The notes under the pieces are model-generated. The model was given only the letters and a program-made list of their open reading frames with translations. It made no database searches and had not been told where the DNA came from. Source: Burkholderia sp. USMB20 (GTDB lineage: Bacteria; Pseudomonadota; Gammaproteobacteria; Burkholderiales; Burkholderiaceae). Taken from it: 64,000 nucleotides of DNA. Within the stretch, counting starts at the first letter, position 1. Each line of letters starts with the position of its first letter. Shown piece by piece: positions 9,659 through 20,373 of the stretch. A program made the position numbers and the translations under genes. The stretch spans positions 62,001 through 126,000 of the forward strand of contig NZ_JTAN02000012.1 of NCBI RefSeq assembly GCF_000949135.2. Reading direction: 5' to 3'.

Positions 9659-10426
9659 TTACTTCGCGTCGTCGCACGGCTTCAGCGTGTCGGCGACCGC
9701 CTGCGCGACGTCGTCGAGCCGTGCGGCGTCCGCCGCGACCATGTCGTTGTCGGGCGCGTGCTGGCCGCGCGCGGTCAGCGCCGCGACGCAGCGCTTGTAG
9801 GTTGCATCCAGCGCGTCGAAGCCCGACACGGCCATCCCGAGGTTGCGCATCCGCCCGTCGTGCACGCCGTACACGAGCCCGTGCACGGTGAGCGACTGGC
9901 CGCGCGCCCATGCGTCGTTGACGATCGTCGTGCGGCATACGTTGACGACCTGCTCGATCGAGTTCAGCTCGATCAGGCGGCGATAGCGCGCCTCGCCGAC
10001 CGGCCATTCGTCGAGCAGTGCGGCGTGGCGTTCGCGCACGTCCTGCACGTGATGCAGCCAGTTGTCCGCGAGGCCGACGCGGCGGTTGTGCAGCGCCGCG
10101 TTCACGCCCGAGCAGCCGTAGTGGCCGACGACCATGATGTGCTTCACGCGCAGGATGTCGACCGCGAACTGGATCACCGACAGGCAGTTCAGGTCGCTGT
10201 GCACGACGACGTTCGCGATGTTACGGTGCACGAACACTTCGCCCGGCGGCAGGCCGATGATCTGGTTCGCGGGCACGCGCGAATCCGAGCAGCCGATCCA
10301 CAGATATTCCGGCGCCTGCTGGTCGGCGAGACGCGCAAAGAAGTCGGGATCGTCGGCGAGCTGGCGCTTGACCCAGGCGTCGTTGTTGTCGAACAGATGT
10401 GAAAGCGGATTGTCTTGGATATTCAT
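9659..10426 (-). CDS. can: Beta-class carbonic anhydrase
   Basis: Interconverts CO2 and bicarbonate, supplying bicarbonate to carboxylases. 255 residues. Zinc ligands are C46, H102 and C105, with the catalytic dyad D48-R50 in CSDSR and the GHYGC motif. The AP.YLWIGCSDSRVPANQ stretch is typical of bacterial Can proteins. The C-terminus ends in a short tail containing CDDAK. Between aceK (62 bases upstream) and the SDR gene, all minus strand. Confidence 0.96.
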   Translation of the reverse strand: MNIQDNPLSHLFDNNDAWVKRQLADDPDFFARLADQQAPEYLWIGCSDSRVPANQIIGLPPGEVFVHRNIANVVVHSDLNCLSVIQFAVDILRVKHIMVVGHYGCSGVNAALHNRRVGLADNWLHHVQDVRERHAALLDEWPVGEARYRRLIELNSIEQVVNVCRTTIVNDAWARGQSLTVHGLVYGVHDGRMRNLGMAVSGFDALDATYKRCVAALTARGQHAPDNDMVAADAARLDDVAQAVADTLKPCDDAK

Positions 10427-10488
10427 CGGTGTGGATTCCGTTGGCGGAAATCAGGTCGATAACGGTCTAGGTTCGATCGGACGGTGCG

Positions 10489-12309
10489 TCAGGCGGCGCG
10501 CTGCGCGTCGCTTGCGTCGTCGCCGGCGTCCGGCGTCGCGTCGAAGCGCTCGGGGTAGCGCACGCTGAAGCGCAGCGACACGTCGTACGGGTAAAAATCG
10601 GGCAACTCGCCCTGCAGCAGCTTGTCCTTGCTGGCCTGCCACAGCGCGGGTTCGAAAAAGTCCGCGTGATGCTTCATGAAGACCGTCCGCACGCGCGGGT
10701 CGCCGAGCAGGAACGGTCCGTAGGTTTCCGGAAAGATGTCGTGCGGGCCGACGGTATACCACGGTTCGCCGGACAGCTCGTCTTCCTCGTTGCGCGGCGG
10801 CGGCACGCGCCGCACGTTGCAGTCGGTCAGGTACTCGATCTCGTCGTAGTCGTAGAACACGACGCGGCCGTGGCGCGTGACGCCGAAGTTCTTGTAAAGC
10901 ATGTCGCCGGGGAAGATGTTGGCCTTCATCAACTCCTTCACCGCGTTGCCGTACTCCTTCACGCCGTGCTCGACGTCCGCGTCGGTGCCGTTCTGCAGGT
11001 ACAGGTTGAGCGGCGTCATGCGGCGCTCGATGTACAGGTGCTTGATCACGAGGTTGTCGTCCTCGTATTCGAGCAGCGACGGCACTTCCTTTTCCAGCTC
11101 GCGCACGAGCGCATGGTCGAGCCGCGACAGCGGCAGCGCGACGCTCGAATACTCGAGCGTATCGGCCATCCGCCCGAGACGGTCGTGGCGCTTCACGAGC
11201 TGGTACTTCTCCATGATCTGCGCGCGCGTCGTTTCCTTCGGCGGCGGGAACTGATCCTTGATGATCTTGAACACGTACGGGAACGACGGCAGCGTGAATA
11301 CGAGCATCACGAGGCCCTTGATCCCGGGCGCGATGATGAAGCGGTCGCTCGAATGCGACAGGTGGTGCAGCAGGTCGCGGTAGAACAGGTTCTTGCCCTG
11401 CTTCTGCAGGCCGACCGACGTGTAGATCTCGGCCTTCGGCTTGCCCGGCATGATCGTGCAGAGAAAATCCACGTACGCGGACGGCACGCCCATGTCGACG
11501 AGGAAATACGAGTGCGAGAAGCTGAAGATGATCTGCAGCAGGTCGCGGCGCAGCAGCACGGTGTCGAGCGCGAGCAGGCCCGGGCGCACGTGGCGGATCG
11601 GCACCGCGAACGGCAGCACGCGATCGGCGTTGATGATGCGGCCGACGATGTACGCGCTCTTGTTGCGGAAAAACAGCGACGACAGCACGTGGATCTGGAA
11701 ATTCGGCGCGGCGTCGAACTGGCCGAATTCGTCGCTGATCGCCTGCATCACGCAGCCGATGTCGCGCGTGAGATCCTCGAACGGCGGCTCGAGCTGGAAG
11801 TTCGTGACGATGCGCTCGAGCGTGGCCGCGAGCCCGTCGGTGCCCGGGTAGTACGCGCGATAGGTCGGCTTCGCGGCCGGCTCGTCGTTCTCGAGGTATT
11901 CGGTCGAGATCGCGGGCCGCACGAAGATGAAATCGTTGCTGAAATACGAGCGGTGCAGGATCTTGCAGCACACCGAATTGAAGAACGTTTCCGCGCACTC
12001 GGGCTGGCGGTGCGACGTGAGCAGGCCGATGTAGTGCAGCTTGATCTGCTGCCACACCTCGTCGTCGATGTTCTCCGCGTCGTATTCGTCCTCCAGCAGC
12101 TCGACGCACTCCTGCACGCGATCGTCGTACGACGTGATCCGCTCGCGCGCGAGCCGCTGCAGGCCGTGCCAGTCGGCGCGCTCGAATAGCGTCTTCGCCT
12201 CGACGGCGGCTTCCCGGAAGATCCGGTAGTGGCGGTCGAAGTATTCGAGCATCGTCTGCGCGACGTCGAAGCCGATTTGCGACGACAGCAGTTTGGGGAA
12301 GTGATTCAT
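10489..12309 (-). CDS. aceK: Isocitrate dehydrogenase kinase/phosphatase
   Basis: Bifunctional enzyme that phosphorylates and dephosphorylates isocitrate dehydrogenase and so sets the branch between the citric acid cycle and the glyoxylate bypass. It has 606 residues from the ATG at 12309, where AceK proteins start ([16 protein letters not shown]). An in-frame ATG lies further upstream at 12351. Family motifs include the [19 protein letters not shown]-binding region, [12 protein letters not shown], the [11 protein letters not shown] segment and [12 protein letters not shown]. AceK in enterics follows aceBA; here it is alone beside can. Confidence 0.96.
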   Translation of the reverse strand: MNHFPKLLSSQIGFDVAQTMLEYFDRHYRIFREAAVEAKTLFERADWHGLQRLARERITSYDDRVQECVELLEDEYDAENIDDEVWQQIKLHYIGLLTSHRQPECAETFFNSVCCKILHRSYFSNDFIFVRPAISTEYLENDEPAAKPTYRAYYPGTDGLAATLERIVTNFQLEPPFEDLTRDIGCVMQAISDEFGQFDAAPNFQIHVLSSLFFRNKSAYIVGRIINADRVLPFAVPIRHVRPGLLALDTVLLRRDLLQIIFSFSHSYFLVDMGVPSAYVDFLCTIMPGKPKAEIYTSVGLQKQGKNLFYRDLLHHLSHSSDRFIIAPGIKGLVMLVFTLPSFPYVFKIIKDQFPPPKETTRAQIMEKYQLVKRHDRLGRMADTLEYSSVALPLSRLDHALVRELEKEVPSLLEYEDDNLVIKHLYIERRMTPLNLYLQNGTDADVEHGVKEYGNAVKELMKANIFPGDMLYKNFGVTRHGRVVFYDYDEIEYLTDCNVRRVPPPRNEEDELSGEPWYTVGPHDIFPETYGPFLLGDPRVRTVFMKHHADFFEPALWQASKDKLLQGELPDFYPYDVSLRFSVRYPERFDATPDAGDDASDAQRAA

Positions 12310-12576
12310 CGCGTGCAGGCTCGTTGAAGAGGGGCTGTAAGCACTCGCCATTTTAGCGCCCAAGTCGGCGTTTCAATGACTTTCGGGGTCCGGCGCCCAA
12401 GCGCCGTCAATGGGCGGGTTGCTCGCCGTTGCACGCCGTTCGGTGCATCTTCGCGTAAAGATACGGGTACGGAACGGATTCTGACACGAACTTTTTTTGG
12501 CCGTCCGGCGCGCGCCGGCACGCGTTTCGCGCGACGGCGATAGAATCGACGCGATGCCTGCCGCGGCATGCCGCGC

Positions 12577-12624
12577 GCACCTGCACTTGCATTCGCGCCC
12601 GCACCCGCATTCGCATTCGCACCG
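12577..12624. repeat. Imperfect tandem hexamer repeat, 8 units
   Basis: Eight consecutive six-base units close to GCAYYC (GCACCT, GCACTT, GCATTC, GCGCCC, GCACCC, GCATTC twice, GCACCG). They lie in the space between divergent aceK and the metallo-hydrolase gene, ending 22 bases before its start codon and so within its likely leader. Confidence 0.8.
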
Positions 12625-12646
12625 ATAACGACGAGACACCCCACCG

Positions 12647-13723
12647 ATGAACGCACTGGAACACCAACTCGACTATCCCTTCGCCGACACGCTGCCCGCC
12701 GCGGGCGACACGTTCGAGGTCGCGCCCGGCGTGCGCTGGCTGCGCATGCCACTGCCGTTTTCGCTCGATCACATCAATCTCTGGCTGCTGCGCGACGAGA
12801 TCGACGGACAGGCCGGCTGGACGATCGTCGACTGCGGTATCTCGTCGGATGCGATCCGTACGCACTGGGAACAGATCTTCGACACGCATCTCGACGGGCT
12901 GCCGGTGCTGCGCGTGCTCGTCACGCATTGCCATCCCGATCACTTCGGCCTGGCGAACTGGATCTGCGAAGGCGGCGACCGGCGCCGCTGGAACGTGCGG
13001 CTGTGGATGACGCTCGGCGAATACATGTTCGGCTGCCTGATGGCGGCCGGCAACGGCTCGAACGCCGGCGGCGCGGCCGCCGCCGATCACTTCGCGCGTC
13101 ACGGGCTGACCGATCCGGCCGCGCTCGACAAGCTGCGCAACCGTCGCAGCTATTACTCGGACCTCGTGCCGGCCGTGCCGCCGCGCTACCGGCGCCTGCG
13201 CGAAGGCGACCCGGTGACGATCGGCGCGCGCACGTGGCGCGTCGTCACCGGCTACGGCCATTCGCCTGAACATTGCGCGCTCTACAGCGAAGCGGACGGC
13301 GTGCTGATCTCCGGCGACATGGTGCTGCCGCGCATCTCGACCAACGTGTCCGTGTTCGATCTCGAGCCGGAAGCGAACCCGCTCGCGCTGTACCTCGAAT
13401 CGCTCGGCCGCTACGAGACGATGGCGCCCGACACGCTCGTGCTGCCGTCGCACGGCAAGCCGTTCCGCGGCGTGCGCACCCGCATCGCGCAACTGCGCGC
13501 GCACCACGACGCGCGGCTCGACGAAGTGCGCGTCGCCTGCGCGGAGAAGCCGGCGAGCGCCGCCGACATCGTGCCGATCATGTTCCGCCGCCGCGAACTC
13601 GACATCCACCAGATGACGTTCGCGCTCGGCGAGGCGCTCGCGCACCTGAACCTGCTGTGGCTTGCGGGCGAGCTCGTGCGCGAGCAGGGCGACGACGGCG
13701 TGATTCGCTTCGCGCGGGCCTGA
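12647..13723 (+). CDS. Metallo-beta-lactamase-fold hydrolase
   Basis: A 358-residue MBL-fold protein. The first metal motif HCHPDH is at residues 94-99; further ligands are likely in GYGHSPEH (about residue 204), SGDMVLPRIS and LPSHGKP. The C-terminal 80 residues resemble the winged-helix tail of glyoxalase II-like and LACTB2-like proteins. Likely a cytoplasmic hydrolase of thioesters or related substrates, but the substrate is unknown. A TAGAAT box at 12541-12546 could be its minus-10. It is divergent from aceK. Confidence 0.85.
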   Translation: MNALEHQLDYPFADTLPAAGDTFEVAPGVRWLRMPLPFSLDHINLWLLRDEIDGQAGWTIVDCGISSDAIRTHWEQIFDTHLDGLPVLRVLVTHCHPDHFGLANWICEGGDRRRWNVRLWMTLGEYMFGCLMAAGNGSNAGGAAAADHFARHGLTDPAALDKLRNRRSYYSDLVPAVPPRYRRLREGDPVTIGARTWRVVTGYGHSPEHCALYSEADGVLISGDMVLPRISTNVSVFDLEPEANPLALYLESLGRYETMAPDTLVLPSHGKPFRGVRTRIAQLRAHHDARLDEVRVACAEKPASAADIVPIMFRRRELDIHQMTFALGEALAHLNLLWLAGELVREQGDDGVIRFARA

Positions 13724-13898
13724 GCGCTGCCGGCCTGACGTCCCCTCGTTTTCAGCGTTCAACCCGGTCCGTGCCGCTCCAACAACGCGAAATCCGTCGT
13801 CCCGATCGGCAAAGGCCTGCTCGAATCGGAGCGGCTCGTCTGGCAGCGGTTCGTCGAATCGGACATCACGCGAAACGACGAACGACCGTGAGCGTCAA

Positions 13899-15539
<1,641 letters not shown>

Positions 15540-15731
15540 AAGCACCTCCGAAAATGCGTGAAACCCTTCGCGCGCGGCGTGCGTGGCACGGCGGCGAAAA
15601 CATTTTTGGGAAGGCTTAGTTGTTCACTTCGGCTGGCGTCCGGTATGAGGAATGAGCGCGCAGTGTAGCAAGCGCGGCGCGCGGGCCGCAAGCGACGGGC
15701 CGGGGCGCCGTCGCTTGCGCGCCACGCGCGG

Positions 15732-17327
15732 TTACTGCACGGCGACTGCCGCGAAGTTCTGCCGGCCGAACGGGCTGACGTGATAGCCGCTCACGTTCGC
15801 ACGCGTGAGCGCGGCCGCGGTCGGGTAGCCGAGCGGAATCCACAGCGCCTCGTCATGGATGATCTTCTGCGCCGATTCGTACAGCTTCGCGCGCTTGCCC
15901 TGGTCGGCGGTCGACTTGCCGTCGGCGATCAGCTTGTCGAGCTGCGCGTCGCAGAAGCGCGCGAAGTTGATGCCCGACTTCACCGCGTTGCAGCTGAACA
16001 GCGGCGACAGGTAGTTGTCCGGATCGCCGTTGTCGCCGGCCCAGCCCATGAACAGCATGTCATGCTGGCCGAGCTTCGCCTGCTTGATCAGCTCGCCCCA
16101 CTCGATCACCTTCACCTCGGCCTTCACGCCGATCTTCGCGAGGTCGGCCTGCAGCAGTTCCGCGCCGGCCTTCGGGTTCGGGTTCAGCACGCTGCCGGTC
16201 GGGCGCGTCCAGATCGTCGTCGAGAAGCCGTTCGGGAATCCGGCCGACGCGAGCAGTTGCTTCGCCTTCGCGGGATCGTACGCATACGGCGCGACGTCCT
16301 TCGCGTAGCTCCACGTGTTCGGCGGATACGGGTTGTTCGCGGCCGTCGCCGTGTTGTCGAACACCACCTTCAGGTAGGTCGAGCGATCGAACGCGAGGTT
16401 CAGCGCCTCGCGCACCTTGTCGTTGTCGAGCGGCTTCTTCTGCGTGTTCAGCGCGACGAACGCGGTCATGAACGCGGGCGTCTGCACGACCTTCAGCGCG
16501 CCTTCGCCCTTCGCGGCGAGCACGTCCTGCGGTTTCGGCGACAGCGCGATCTGGCATTCGCCGGCCTTCACCTTCTGCATGCGCACCGACGGGTCGGGCG
16601 TGATCGCGTAGATCAGCCGGTCGACCTTCGGCTTCGCGCCCCAGTAGGCCGGGTTCACGTCGTAGCGGATCAGCGCGTCCTTCGTGTAACTCTTCAGCAC
16701 GAACGGGCCGGTGCCGATCGGCTTCGCGTTCAGGTCGGCCTGCTTGCCGGCCTTCAGCAGCTGGTCCGCGTATTCGGCCGAGTAGATCGACGCGAAGCCC
16801 ATCGTCAGGATCGGCACGAACGTCGCGTTCGGCTCGTTCAGCACGAACTTCACCGTGTTGTCGTCGACCTTCGTGACCGACTTCACGAGTTTCACGAGAC
16901 CCATCGACTGCGCGTGCGGGAAGCCGCTCGCGCCGGCCACCTTGTGCCACGGGTTCGCATCGTCGAGCATCCGCGAGAACGTGAACACGACGTCGTCCGC
17001 GTTCAGCGGGCGGCCCGGCTTGAAGTAGTCGGTGGTCTGGAACGCGACGTTCGGGCGCAGATGGAACGTGTACGTGAGGCCGTCGGCGCTCGCTTCCCAT
17101 TTGTCGGCGAGCGCGGGCACGACCTTCTTCGCGGCTTCGTCGTACGACACGAGCGTGTTGAAGATCACGTCGGCCGATGCGTTGGTCGTGACGAGCGAGT
17201 TGTACTGCACGACGTCGAAGCCGTCCGGGCTCGATTCCGTGCAGACGGTGAGCGGCTTGGCGGCGGCGAGGCCGGGGGCGGCGAGGGCGGCGGCGACGGC
17301 GGCCGCGGCGAACAGCTTGACGTGCAT
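15732..17327 (-). CDS. Peptide ABC transporter substrate-binding protein (DppA-like)
   Basis: Periplasmic solute-binding protein of family 5 (SBP_bac_5), 531 residues. A Sec signal peptide with an alanine-rich core is cleaved near residue 23 (GLAAA-KP). DppA-like segments include VCTESSPDGFD, DKWEASADGLTYTFHLRPNV, PIGTGPFVLKSY and LGYPTAAALTR at the end. It should deliver dipeptides or a related ligand to a DppBCDF-type importer, but no permease or ATPase gene is nearby, so it is an orphan binding protein here. The ATG at 17327 has a GGAG-like site upstream. Confidence 0.92.
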   Translation of the reverse strand: MHVKLFAAAAVAAALAAPGLAAAKPLTVCTESSPDGFDVVQYNSLVTTNASADVIFNTLVSYDEAAKKVVPALADKWEASADGLTYTFHLRPNVAFQTTDYFKPGRPLNADDVVFTFSRMLDDANPWHKVAGASGFPHAQSMGLVKLVKSVTKVDDNTVKFVLNEPNATFVPILTMGFASIYSAEYADQLLKAGKQADLNAKPIGTGPFVLKSYTKDALIRYDVNPAYWGAKPKVDRLIYAITPDPSVRMQKVKAGECQIALSPKPQDVLAAKGEGALKVVQTPAFMTAFVALNTQKKPLDNDKVREALNLAFDRSTYLKVVFDNTATAANNPYPPNTWSYAKDVAPYAYDPAKAKQLLASAGFPNGFSTTIWTRPTGSVLNPNPKAGAELLQADLAKIGVKAEVKVIEWGELIKQAKLGQHDMLFMGWAGDNGDPDNYLSPLFSCNAVKSGINFARFCDAQLDKLIADGKSTADQGKRAKLYESAQKIIHDEALWIPLGYPTAAALTRANVSGYHVSPFGRQNFAAVAVQ

Positions 17328-17640
17328 AGGTTCTCCCACGTTGCTTGTGATTTTTGCTGGGTGTCGGAATGCGGGCGTGGCCCGGTAACAGGCGGGGCCG
17401 GCGCGGCTGGCGGATAGCATACCGTCAAAGCGCGCGGTGCGTGAAAAAAGGCGCCGGAACGCAGCGAATTGAGCGAGAAACGGCTGCGTTCGCGACGGAA
17501 TGCGTGCTGGGGCGGCGCAGCGCGGGGAGATGAGACAGGCGCGACGGCGAACGACCGGCGGCCGAGATTTGGGGGGCGGGGAGAGCGCAGGCCAAAGCGG
17601 ATCGGCGAGGATCGGTGCCGATCGACGCGAATCGGCTGGA

Positions 17641-17752
17641 TCACCGAATCACCGAATCACCGAATCACCGAATCACCGAATCACCGAATCACCGAATCAC
17701 CGAATCACCGAATCGCCGAATCGCCGAATCACCGAATCGCCGAATCGCCGAA
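17641..17752. repeat. Tandem octamer repeat, 14 units
   Basis: Fourteen uninterrupted eight-base units. The consensus is TCACCGAA. The first nine are identical and the last five alternate TCACCGAA with TCGCCGAA. Such an array is a candidate for slipped-strand length variation. It lies intergenically between the SDR gene end and the peptide-binding protein gene start. Confidence 0.96.
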
Positions 17753-17779
17753 TCGGCAGAATCGGCAGAATCGGCAGAA
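17753..17779. repeat. Tandem nonamer repeat, 3 units
   Basis: Three perfect nine-base units TCGGCAGAA directly abutting the octamer array. The unit looks like the octamer TCGCCGAA with a one-base insertion, so the two arrays probably share an origin. Confidence 0.9.
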
Positions 17780-17844
17780 TCGCCGCGCCGGCTGCGGCGA
17801 GTCGTGTGGAAGGAGGAGCGGTGCGTGCGACGTTGGCGCCGCAC

Positions 17845-18618
17845 TCAATGCGCGCCGGCCTTCGGCTTGCGCGGCGCCTTCTCGAACAGGCGGTCGTAGA
17901 GCCAGCGCGGCAGCACGTGCAGCACTTTCGCGACGACGCCCATCTGCCACGGAATCACGCGGAACGCGTGCTGCCGCGCGATCGCGCGCGCGGCGCGGGC
18001 CGCGAAGCGGTCGGCGTCCATCAGGAACGGCATCCGGTACGGGTTGTGCGCGGTCATCGGCGTGCGGATGTAGCCGGGCGCAATCGTCACGACGCCGACA
18101 CCGGCCGGGCGCAGTTCGACGCGCAGCGCCTCGAGATACTTGATCGCGGCCGATTTGGACGCGCTGTACGCACCTGACCCGGGCAGGCCGCGCACGCCGG
18201 CGACGCTCGCGACGCCGACCAGCGTTCCGTGGCGCGCGGCCGTCATCGGGCCGACGAACGGCTCGAACGTCGCGACCATCCCGTAGTAGTTGATGTCCAT
18301 CACGTTGCGGAACGTGGCGAGATCGCCCTGGCCCGTGACGGCGCCCTGGCTGATGCCAGCGTTCGCGATCACGACGTCGGGGCAGCCGTGCGCGGCGATG
18401 AACGACGCGGCGGCCGTCGCGAGCGCGTCGGCGTCGCGCACGTCGGCGGAATAGACGGAGACGGACAGCTTGGGAAAGCGTCGCGCGAACGCATCGAGGG
18501 CATCGGTGCGGCGCGCGACGAGGGCGAGCGTGGCGCCCTGGCGGGCGTATTCCTCGGCCATCGCGAGGCCGAGCCCGCTCGACGCGCCGGTGATGAAGAC
18601 CTTCAGCGGAGTAGTCAT
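17845..18618 (-). CDS. Short-chain dehydrogenase/reductase
   Basis: SDR enzyme of 257 residues. TGASSGLG cofactor motif at the N-terminus, NAG motif in VVIANAGIS, and the catalytic YSASKSA (Tyr-x3-Lys). The C-terminus is basic (FEKAPRKPKAGAH) and contains a hydrophobic patch around MGVVAKVLHVLPRWL, which may contact membrane. It lies 19 bases downstream of dsbA in the same direction. Substrate unknown. Confidence 0.9.
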   Translation of the reverse strand: MTTPLKVFITGASSGLGLAMAEEYARQGATLALVARRTDALDAFARRFPKLSVSVYSADVRDADALATAAASFIAAHGCPDVVIANAGISQGAVTGQGDLATFRNVMDINYYGMVATFEPFVGPMTAARHGTLVGVASVAGVRGLPGSGAYSASKSAAIKYLEALRVELRPAGVGVVTIAPGYIRTPMTAHNPYRMPFLMDADRFAARAARAIARQHAFRVIPWQMGVVAKVLHVLPRWLYDRLFEKAPRKPKAGAH

Positions 18619-18637
18619 GCCGGCGCGCGGGCGGGGA

Positions 18638-19279
18638 TCAGAGCTTCTTGTCCTGAACCTGCTTCACGAGGTAGTCGAGCACCTGCGCGGTACCCGGGAT
18701 GCTGTTCGTGTAAGCCGGGCCCGTCTTGTACTTGCCCTGGACCACGATCGTCGGCACGCCGTCGATCGCGTAGTTCTTCAGCAGCTCGGCCGACTGCTTC
18801 ACCTGGCCCTGCACGCTGAACGAGTTGTACGCGTCCATGAACTGCTTCTTGTCGACGCCCTGCGTCGCCAGGAAGTCGGCCTGCGCCTGCGGCGTCAGCA
18901 GGTAGTTCTTCTGCTTGTGGATCGCGTTGAAGATCGCCGGCGTGACCTTCTCCGAAATGCCGAGCGCCGACACCGCGTAGAACAGCTTCGAGTGCGGGAG
19001 GAAGTCGTCACGGAAGGCGACCGGCACGCGCTTGAAGTCGATGTTGTTGCCCTGCTTCTTCACCCAGGCCTCGACGGTCGGCTCGAATTCGTAGCAGTGC
19101 GGGCAGCCGTACCAGAAGAACTCGATGACTTCGACCTTGCCGGCCGGCGCGGACACCGGCTGCGGCGACTTCATCACCTCGAAGTCCTTGCCGGACACCG
19201 GTGCCGCGGGCGAAGCCTGGGCGAAGCCGGCTGCGGCCAGGCCGAGGGACAGAAGGAGCGTGCTAAGCAGTTTTTTCAT
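18638..19279 (-). CDS. dsbA: Thiol:disulfide interchange protein DsbA
   Basis: Periplasmic oxidant that introduces disulfide bonds into exported proteins. 213 residues. Sec signal peptide of about 22 residues (KKLLSTLLLSLGLAAAGFAQA). The thioredoxin-fold active site is C59-P60-H61-C62, as in E. coli DsbA, and the cis-proline loop is GVPTIVV. The partner DsbB is not in this window. Part of a minus-strand run argS, SPOR protein, dsbA, SDR. Confidence 0.97.
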   Translation of the reverse strand: MKKLLSTLLLSLGLAAAGFAQASPAAPVSGKDFEVMKSPQPVSAPAGKVEVIEFFWYGCPHCYEFEPTVEAWVKKQGNNIDFKRVPVAFRDDFLPHSKLFYAVSALGISEKVTPAIFNAIHKQKNYLLTPQAQADFLATQGVDKKQFMDAYNSFSVQGQVKQSAELLKNYAIDGVPTIVVQGKYKTGPAYTNSIPGTAQVLDYLVKQVQDKKL

Positions 19280-19348
19280 GTTGTGGACGTCGAATCAGTT
19301 GCTCGGGTTACGAAACGTAACGGGTTCTGCGTGGGCGCGGCCGGTTGC

Positions 19349-20260
19349 TTACTGCTTCGTGAAACGGATCACCGCCGTGTCGACACCTGCATCGGACAGG
19401 CGCTGGCGGGCCGAGTTCATATCCTCGAACTTCGAGAACGGGCCGACGCGCACGCGGAAATAGGTCACGCCGCTGACATCGCGCTTCGACACCTTCGACT
19501 CGAAGCCCTGGAAGCCCAGCCGAGCGCGCTGCTGCTCGGCGTCGCCTTCCGTCTTGTACGCACCGACCTGCAGGAAGTAGCCGGTGTTCGCGTCGCTTGC
19601 GGTCGGCGGCTTCGCTGCCGCGGCGGACGTCGCGGACGGCGCCGGCTTCGGCGTGTTCGCGGCCAGTTGCTGTTGCTGCTGTTTCTGCGCGGCAGCCTGC
19701 TGCGCCTGCTTCTGCGCGGCGAAGCGCGCGAGGTCGTCCTCGCCGCCTTGCTGCTGCTGTTGCTGCTGTTGCTGCGCCTGTTGCGTCTTCTTCGGCGGCG
19801 GCGGGTTGTCGGCCGGCTTCGGCGCGACGGCGACGCCGTTGCCCGACGACGCGTTGTTCGATGCGGTGGTGTTGCTCGAGCCGCTGGTGTTGCCGGAGCC
19901 GTTCGTGTTGCCCGACGGCGGCACTTCGACGATCTGCGGTTCGGGCAGCAGGCCGCCCTGGGTCTGGTTCGCGGCCTGGCCGGGCGCGGTGTTGGGCGGC
20001 GCGGATTGCGCGGCCTGCGGCACCGGCTGGCCGGGCGTCTTGCCTTGCAGCGCGCGGTTCGGGTCGAACTGCTGCGGCTGGCTCGCGGCGTTGTCGGCCG
20101 GCGGCGGCGCGACCTTCGACACGAACGGCGACGGCGACCGCGTGATGTAGAGCGCCACCACCACCGCGATCGCGAGGCCGACGATCAGGCCCAGCACGAT
20201 TCCAAGAAATGTCCCTCCGGCTTGTTTCGATTGCTTCGAAGTTCGGCGTGGTTGTGCCAT
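19349..20260 (-). CDS. SPOR-domain inner-membrane protein
   Basis: A 303-residue bitopic protein. A basic cytoplasmic N-terminus (RRTSKQSKQ) is followed by one membrane helix (FLGIVLGLIVGLAIAVVVAL). A long periplasmic linker rich in Pro, Asn, Ser and Gln contains a run of nine glutamines near residue 190. The last 75 residues form a SPOR domain (GYFLQVGAYKTEGDAEQQRARL and YFRVRVGPF). SPOR domains bind denuded peptidoglycan at the septum, so a cell-division role is likely. The ATG at 20260 is preferred over an earlier in-frame codon, as basic residues then precede the helix directly. The FtsN assignment is possible but not provable. Confidence 0.9.
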   Translation of the reverse strand: MAQPRRTSKQSKQAGGTFLGIVLGLIVGLAIAVVVALYITRSPSPFVSKVAPPPADNAASQPQQFDPNRALQGKTPGQPVPQAAQSAPPNTAPGQAANQTQGGLLPEPQIVEVPPSGNTNGSGNTSGSSNTTASNNASSGNGVAVAPKPADNPPPPKKTQQAQQQQQQQQQGGEDDLARFAAQKQAQQAAAQKQQQQQLAANTPKPAPSATSAAAAKPPTASDANTGYFLQVGAYKTEGDAEQQRARLGFQGFESKVSKRDVSGVTYFRVRVGPFSKFEDMNSARQRLSDAGVDTAVIRFTKQ

Positions 20261-20373
20261 TGCTTGAGTCACCTGCAAAAAGAATCGTGAAAAGGCTGCG
20301 ACGGGCATCCGGCGGCGGGTGCTCCCGTCGCAGGCGCGCCTGCCGCAGCCATTCGCTGCCCGGTCCGGGCCGC

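Larger units (their letters stand above)
17328..17844. other. 517-base intergenic region with tandem repeats
   Basis: No gene is supported. The left part must contain the dppA-like promoter (leftward). The right part holds the octamer array and adjoining nonamer array. Open frames cross it in several phases only because the eight-base unit has no stop codon in any plus-strand frame. Confidence 0.75.

Noticed and set aside
17641-17779. CRISPR-like array
   Set aside because: The units are 8-9 bases with no spacers and no cas genes nearby.
17469-18177. Open frames across the octamer array encoding repeated Asn-His-Arg-Ile-Thr-Glu-Ser-Pro
   Set aside because: An eight-base unit with no stop in any plus-strand frame makes long frames in all three phases. 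The flanks have no ribosome site and overlap the SDR gene antisense. This is not a repeat protein.
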